Part shown: positions 5,725 through 8,403 of the stretch, in pieces
Layout: the number at the start of each line of letters is the position of its first letter
Numbering within the stretch: position 1 is the first letter of the stretch
Source of the DNA: Planctomycetota bacterium
GTDB taxonomy: Bacteria; Planctomycetota; Planctomycetia; Planctomycetales; Planctomycetaceae
DNA: 8,403 nt
Assembly: GCA_027622115.1 (NCBI GenBank)
Contig: JAQBZS010000265.1
Location: 1-8,403, forward strand
Direction: 5' to 3'
The notes under the pieces: model-generated
What the model saw: the letters and a program-made list of their open reading frames with translations, nothing else
Told to the model about the DNA's origin: nothing
The model's database searches: none
Translations under genes and position numbers: made by a program

Positions 5725-5762
5725 AACGCGGATTTCCGCGGCCCGTAAATCGATGACAATTT
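5725..5762 (+). repeat. left terminal inverted repeat of the insertion sequence
   Basis: Begins AACGCGGATTTCCGCGG and ends CGATGACAATTT. It includes an internal palindrome, CGCGGA-TT-TCCGCG (5727-5740), so each end can itself fold. It lies 45 bases from the transposase stop. Confidence 0.88.
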
Positions 5763-5769
5763 GCTGAGA

Positions 5770-7137
5770 TCATGTGTACACAAACTCGAGCCGGTGATTC
5801 CCAAGCCACGGGATCTTTGGGTGGCCCTTATCCAGCTCGGCTTCTCGCAGAATCGGGTTGTGGCTACGACGGTCGAAGTACACAACAATCCGACGGCCTG
5901 CTTCAATTTCGACAGCGCCTGATGTCTCGATGAACTTGCGGTACAACGCTTTCGGTTTGCTGCGGTCGAAGCCCTTGAGCTGGGCCGCAAGCCAACGGTA
6001 ACAGCCGTTCGCCAGAACTGTCAGAACCGTGTCCAAATCCACGTTCAGACGCACCTCGCTCGACAGGCAGTCCAAGTGGAAAAAGTTCACGCTGCTCCCC
6101 AACGCATCTTCGACTCCGTTGCGACGCGCGTAATTCTTCACCAACTCGCGAACGCTCACGTCAAAGTTGTTCGTCAGAAAGAGCGTGGGATGCTCGCGGC
6201 CCAACCCCTTCACCGCGATCTGACGTGCCTCGCCTTCGTAGTCCTTTAGTCTTACGCGCTCGTCTGCATAGTGCACGTGTTGATATCGGCGGCGCGGAAT
6301 ATCGATCACGGCCGGCTGCCAAGTCTCCGGAGGCAACGCCGACAGACGACGCAAGATCGCGCTACCGCGACGGCGGATCGTCACGAATGAGATGTCTTTC
6401 TTTCGCGCGATCTTCGACAACTCCGAGTACGTCGTGAGCTTCGAGTCGAAGTACAACCACTGCGGATTCTTGCCCATCACTTTTCGCCAGAAGTCAATGA
6501 AGCGCAGGACTTCTCCCGACTGCTTCGCACGCGTCAAATTGGCGTTTGCGTAGCAGAAAACGCCGCTTTTTTGCTCCATCGCGAAGAACGTCAAGACGCT
6601 TGGCCCCGCTTGGCCTCGCATGGGTTGGTAGTGATTTTCCAGGTCGGTGTCCTCGCCGCGATGTCCGATTGGATGGAAGTCCAGCGAAAAGGAATTCGCA
6701 GCGGGAAACAACAGCGGCGCGAGTTTCTTGATCCACGCCTTGAGCAATCCAACTTGTTGGTTTCGAGTAGTACGGTACGAATAATCGGTGGCGAAGCTCT
6801 TCTTCGGCGGGATGTTCAAACCGGCAAACAGGCCGACTGCTTCGTCGCAATTGAAGTCGTCAATGTGGCTGAGCCGTTCCTTGTCAAGCAGCTTGAGCGT
6901 GAGCAGGCTCATCAAGGCATTGGCGGCGGGGACCATTTGCGTGCCGGGGTAACCGGCCTTCGACACGAGTTGATCGAAACGCACGCTCGCCAAGAATGGC
7001 AGGAAGAGGAACAGCCCCGCGTGCCGAGTGATCAACCGGCGTCCCGTCTCCAACGACAATTCACGGACATCGGCGACCTCGATTTCCGGACGGCTTTCGG
7101 CGTCGTCTTCAGTGGGTCGGCCTCTCTTCGCAACGAC
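5770..7137 (-). CDS. DDE transposase catalytic domain (frameshifted from its N-terminal part)
   Basis: Catalyses cut-and-paste or related transposition of the host element. Numbering from a TTG-equivalent start at 7059 (429 aa), the catalytic triad is visible: Asp127 in FSLDFHPIG, Asp205 in WLYFDSKLTTYSEL, and Glu317 in NYARRNGVEDALG, where Y310-R313-E317 fits the Y-(2)-R-(3)-E motif. The Lys often found seven residues after the Glu is absent (Val324). Other family segments are HIDDFNCDEAVGLFAGLN, KKSFATDYSYRT, VNFFHLDCLSSEVRLNVDLD and NPILREAELD. No real start exists in this frame: RGRPTEDDAE continues upstream to about 7137, where it should join the helix-turn-helix part at 7138-7340. Joined, the protein would be about 520 aa. 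The catalytic core itself is intact. The stop at 5770-5772 is 45 bases from the element end. Confidence 0.9.
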   Translation of the reverse strand, partial: VVAKRGRPTEDDAESRPEIEVADVRELSLETGRRLITRHAGLFLFLPFLASVRFDQLVSKAGYPGTQMVPAANALMSLLTLKLLDKERLSHIDDFNCDEAVGLFAGLNIPPKKSFATDYSYRTTRNQQVGLLKAWIKKLAPLLFPAANSFSLDFHPIGHRGEDTDLENHYQPMRGQAGPSVLTFFAMEQKSGVFCYANANLTRAKQSGEVLRFIDFWRKVMGKNPQWLYFDSKLTTYSELSKIARKKDISFVTIRRRGSAILRRLSALPPETWQPAVIDIPRRRYQHVHYADERVRLKDYEGEARQIAVKGLGREHPTLFLTNNFDVSVRELVKNYARRNGVEDALGSSVNFFHLDCLSSEVRLNVDLDTVLTVLANGCYRWLAAQLKGFDRSKPKALYRKFIETSGAVEIEAGRRIVVYFDRRSHNPILREAELDKGHPKIPWLGNHRLEFVYT

Positions 7138-7340
7138 AAAAAGGGGGGAGACAATCCGGCTTCCCTGGCTTGTCGGAACTCGCTGTGCCAGTTGCGAAGA
7201 GTTCCATAACTGATGCCGAATCGTTGAGCCGCATGCTGCATGGTTTGTCGTTCGACAACAACGGCGCGTAATGCTTCGTAACGTCGCTGCGTGTGCTCGA
7301 CGGGTTGCAAAAAGTAGTCCGTGTCCTCGAATCCCTTCAT
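7032..7340 (-). CDS. transposase N-terminal helix-turn-helix part, frameshifted
   Basis: ATG 7340 is preceded by a strong Shine-Dalgarno and opens MKGFEDTDYFLQPVEHTQRRYEAL in short stretches; residues 33-55 (MQHAAQRFGISYGTLRNWHSEF) form a helix-turn-helix likely to bind the element ends. After SPPF (64-67) the frame runs on as a non-family sequence to a stop at 7032. The family continuation, VVAKRGRPTEDDAE, is in the -1 frame. The break is in CCCCCC-TTTTT (plus 7138-7148). One extra T would restore one long frame reading SPPFFVVAKRGRP, so I read this as a 1-base loss. Polymerase slippage or -1 ribosomal frameshifting on this run is possible, but the zero-frame heptamer is not a good classical slippery site. 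Confidence 0.85.
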   Translation of the reverse strand: MKGFEDTDYFLQPVEHTQRRYEALRAVVVERQTMQHAAQRFGISYGTLRNWHSEFRQAREAGLSPPFLSLRREADPLKTTPKAVRKSRSPMSVNCRWRRDAG

Positions 7341-7345
7341 GTTCG

Positions 7346-7352
7346 CCTCCCT
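7346..7352 (-). promoter_or_regulatory. strong ribosome binding site of the transposase
   Basis: AGGGAGG on the minus strand with a 5-base spacer to ATG 7340. It fixes the start; the frame is open upstream to 7475 but that part has no family similarity. Confidence 0.75.
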
Positions 7353-7355
7353 GCG

Positions 7356-7366
7356 AATTGTCATCG
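7356..7366 (-). promoter_or_regulatory. end-like motif before the transposase start, possible operator
   Basis: On the minus strand CGATGACAATT lies 15-26 bases before the transposase ATG. The same 11 bases are found in the inner part of both terminal inverted repeats (5751-5761 and 7585-7595). The helix-turn-helix transposase could therefore bind its own leader and repress itself; that is inference. Confidence 0.45.
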
Positions 7367-7525
7367 AATTAACGCCACAAACAGGGATGATTGTGAAAGT
7401 CAAAACAAGGGATTCCAAGTGATCTTTGGCCGAAACTCCCGCAAAACAGTGTGAATCTGCGACTGGGCAGATCAACGTACGTGTTTTAGCAATGGCCCAT
7501 TCGTGGAAAAATCGCAGAAATTCAA

Positions 7526-7550
7526 TGACAATTTCGGGGCGAAATTGTCA
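7526..7550. repeat. perfect 11-bp hairpin in the transposase leader
   Basis: TGACAATTTCG (7526-7536), loop GGG, CGAAATTGTCA (7540-7550). Each arm carries the TGACAATT octamer that also lies in the two terminal repeats. It may bind the transposase or, in RNA, block read-through transcripts from reaching the ribosome binding site. Confidence 0.75.
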
Positions 7551-7583
7551 AAAAGCCCCTGGATCTAGCGATTTCGCTGCCGG

Positions 7584-7621
7584 AAATTGTCATCGGTTTA
7601 GGGGCTGCGGAAATCCGCGTT
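7584..7621 (-). repeat. right terminal inverted repeat of the insertion sequence
   Basis: The reverse complement matches 5725-5762 at 35 of 38 positions (differences at offsets 16, 21 and 26). It also contains the GCGGA-TT-TCCGC palindrome. Confidence 0.88.
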
Positions 7622-7955
7622 GAAGAAATCCGTTTTGGAAACCTACTCCAGTGCCGATCAGGTTGGACCCGGTTTGGGCTCAACTACCGGCTGATCTGCG
7701 GTGTTGTATAGCCAACCGCTGAGTGAAGGGGACGTTGTTCGTCAAGCAATGGGGGCAAGCGCGATACGCAAACCGGCAAACGTCTGAATCGCCTCTGCAA
7801 TTCCAACGAAGAATTGTTCGACGCGACGGTGAAATGGGCGCGGGCGTACTGCGCAGCAAGGCCGGTCAACTCGGGCAGAATCGAGGACTAGTCGCGAAGT
7901 TGCGGACGGTCCGGGAACCGAGCGTGGCTAATCGCTCAGTCGGTACAAGCGAGCG
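7622..7955. other. unassigned stretch between the insertion sequence and the second oxidoreductase
   Basis: About 330 bases in which I recognise no gene. Short frames are open in both directions, the longest on plus from about 7723 to 7959 (78 codons), but it has no ribosome binding site or family motif and runs over the end of the minus-strand oxidoreductase. A second plus frame reads NEELFDATVKWARAYC (around 7805-7855), protein-like in composition but in no family I know. It could be the remains of a decayed gene. Confidence 0.5.
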
Positions 7956-7961
7956 TTAGCC
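7926..7961 (-). terminator. stem-loop at the 3' end of the second oxidoreductase
   Basis: GGCTAA-T-CGCTC (7926-7937) pairs with GAGCG-TTAGCC (7951-7961): 11 bp with one bulged T and a 13-base loop. The stop codon of the minus-strand gene (7956-7958) is inside the stem. There is no T-tract, so it may be a 3'-end stabiliser or an interspersed palindrome rather than a true terminator. Confidence 0.45.
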
Positions 7962-8403
7962 GATCGTCCACTGATCACGGTGCGGCGAGGACAGCAAAGC
8001 GTTGGCCTCGACATCCGCGCCAAACGCACCGGTCTTCGCGTCGAATTGCACTTCATGTCCAACCCGATACGCGATATTGCCCAGGTGGCACAGCGTCGAA
8101 CTGACGTGCCCAATCGCGAGGTTGGCGATCGGCTGCTCGCGATGCTTCACGCAGTCAATAAAGTTCCGTAGATGCATCCCCAGCAGATCGCTCGCTTCCG
8201 ATGTGGCCGAGTTGGACGAGTCGTAAATCTTCCAGCCGCCCCGATCGACGACCAGCGTTCCTCGTTCGCCGTAGAACGCGGCGGCGGCGCTGCGGCCTTC
8301 CAAGGTGTGATTACTCCACAGGCGATGCTCCCATACGATGGTTTTTTCGCCGAAGGAATAGTTGGCCACCAATGTGTCCGGGGTCTCTTGGTCGTCACGA
8401 AAG
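7956..8403 (-). CDS. Gfo/Idh/MocA family oxidoreductase, C-terminal part, cut by window edge
   Basis: 148 codons plus stop lie in the window, and the frame is open to the right edge, so the N-terminal Rossmann domain lies outside. The sequence begins FRDDQETPDTLVANYSFG, followed by KTIVWEHRLWSNHTLEG, AAFYGERGTLVVDRGGWKIY, HLRNFIDCVKHREQPIANLA and HVSSTLCHLGNIAYRVG, the usual order of motifs at the C-terminus of planctomycete Gfo/Idh/MocA proteins. It is a predicted NAD(P)-dependent oxidoreductase of unknown substrate. The GNIAYRVGHEVQFD segment parallels GNVAFRVGKKLEWD in the 2222-3571 protein, but the two are clearly different members, not recent copies. Both point the same way, with the mobile-element zone between them. 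Confidence 0.9.
   Translation of the reverse strand, partial: FRDDQETPDTLVANYSFGEKTIVWEHRLWSNHTLEGRSAAAAFYGERGTLVVDRGGWKIYDSSNSATSEASDLLGMHLRNFIDCVKHREQPIANLAIGHVSSTLCHLGNIAYRVGHEVQFDAKTGAFGADVEANALLSSPHRDQWTIG

Larger units (their letters stand above)
7341..7583 (-). other. transposase leader with subterminal repeats
   Basis: About 240 bases between the right terminal repeat and the transposase start, without a gene. It holds the perfect hairpin at 7526-7550, the small stem AGCGA-TT-TCGCT (7567-7578), and AGCCCCT (7554-7560), which pairs with AGGGGCT (7600-7606) inside the right end. The AGCGA-TT-TCGCT-GC stem imitates the layout of the terminal CGCGGA-TT-TCCGCG-GC palindrome. The promoter must be here; the best boxes I find (TTGGAA, 17 bases, CACAAT) are weak. 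Confidence 0.6.
5725..7621 (-). mobile_element. insertion sequence with DDE transposase, 1,897 bp
   Basis: Bounded by 38-bp terminal inverted repeats (5725-5762 and 7584-7621, 35/38 matching) and carrying one two-part transposase gene on the minus strand that nearly fills it. The transposase has the Y-(2)-R-(3)-E signature of the IS4-like DDE group; I cannot name the exact family. No clear target-site duplication is visible (left flank CCAGGTTTA, right flank GAAGAAATC), so the insertion is old, the outer boundary is off by a few bases, or flanking DNA has been lost. It sits directly against direct repeat B. Confidence 0.88.

Noticed and set aside
5773..5782. Palindrome TGTGTACACA near the transposase stop
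   Set aside because: Short, within the coding end, and common by chance; no supporting context.
6571..7209. 212-codon plus frame inside the insertion sequence
   Set aside because: Antisense shadow of the transposase; no motif and no ribosome binding site.
7723..7959. 78-codon plus frame right of the insertion sequence
   Set aside because: No ribosome binding site or recognisable domain, and it overlaps the 3' end of the minus-strand oxidoreductase.

Overview
The window looks like a chromosomal stretch from a planctomycete, probably Pirellulaceae-like. This rests on gene content: a sodium/solute symporter beside Tat-exported Gfo/Idh/MocA oxidoreductases of the type these bacteria carry in many copies, plus a RAYT-type transposase and a transposase style I associate with that phylum. 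No rRNA or other taxonomic marker is present, so the assignment is an inference.

Left part (1-3571), ordinary chromosomal genes. A sodium:solute symporter (minus, cut by the left edge) is divergent from a small protein of unknown function with HYC and GNQPR motifs (plus). That gene converges, with only 9 bases between stops, on a complete 449-aa Gfo/Idh/MocA oxidoreductase with a twin-arginine signal (minus). The right edge (7956-8403, minus) holds the C-terminus of a second, different Gfo/Idh/MocA oxidoreductase. Everything between the two oxidoreductases looks like an accessory or decayed insertion zone.

Middle part (3572-5724). A 690-base gene-poor stretch carries a 12-bp perfect inverted repeat and three 18-bp tandem units. 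It is followed by a module bounded by two ~121-bp direct repeats (4259-4380 and 5603-5723, about 92% identical by hand count). Each repeat contains the same 19-base palindrome, GCACTGGCTGAGCCAGTGC. Between them lie a run of further hairpins, a terminator-like stem-loop, a two-gene cassette (73-aa HicA-like protein and a 91-aa partner, 11 bases apart), and a REP-associated (Y1/HUH) transposase gene. The transposase is dead: it lacks its N-terminal end, its expected catalytic Tyr reads Asp, and an extra A in an AAAA run shifts the frame. The proximal part of the direct repeat is the 3' tail of this same transposase gene, so the left copy is a solo tail-plus-palindrome remnant.

Right part (5725-7621). 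A 1,897-bp insertion sequence with 38-bp terminal inverted repeats (35/38 matching) abuts the right-hand direct repeat almost exactly. Its transposase is split: an N-terminal helix-turn-helix segment with a strong ribosome binding site is one frame away from the DDE catalytic domain, the break falling in a CCCCCC-TTTTT run. The octamer TGACAATT occurs five times in this element: in both ends, just before the transposase start, and in both arms of a perfect 11-bp hairpin in the leader. This suggests a transposase binding motif. Beyond the element, 7622-7955 holds no gene I recognise.

The best candidates for something under-described are the HicA-like/partner cassette enclosed by RAYT/REP repeats, and the repeated-motif architecture of the insertion sequence.
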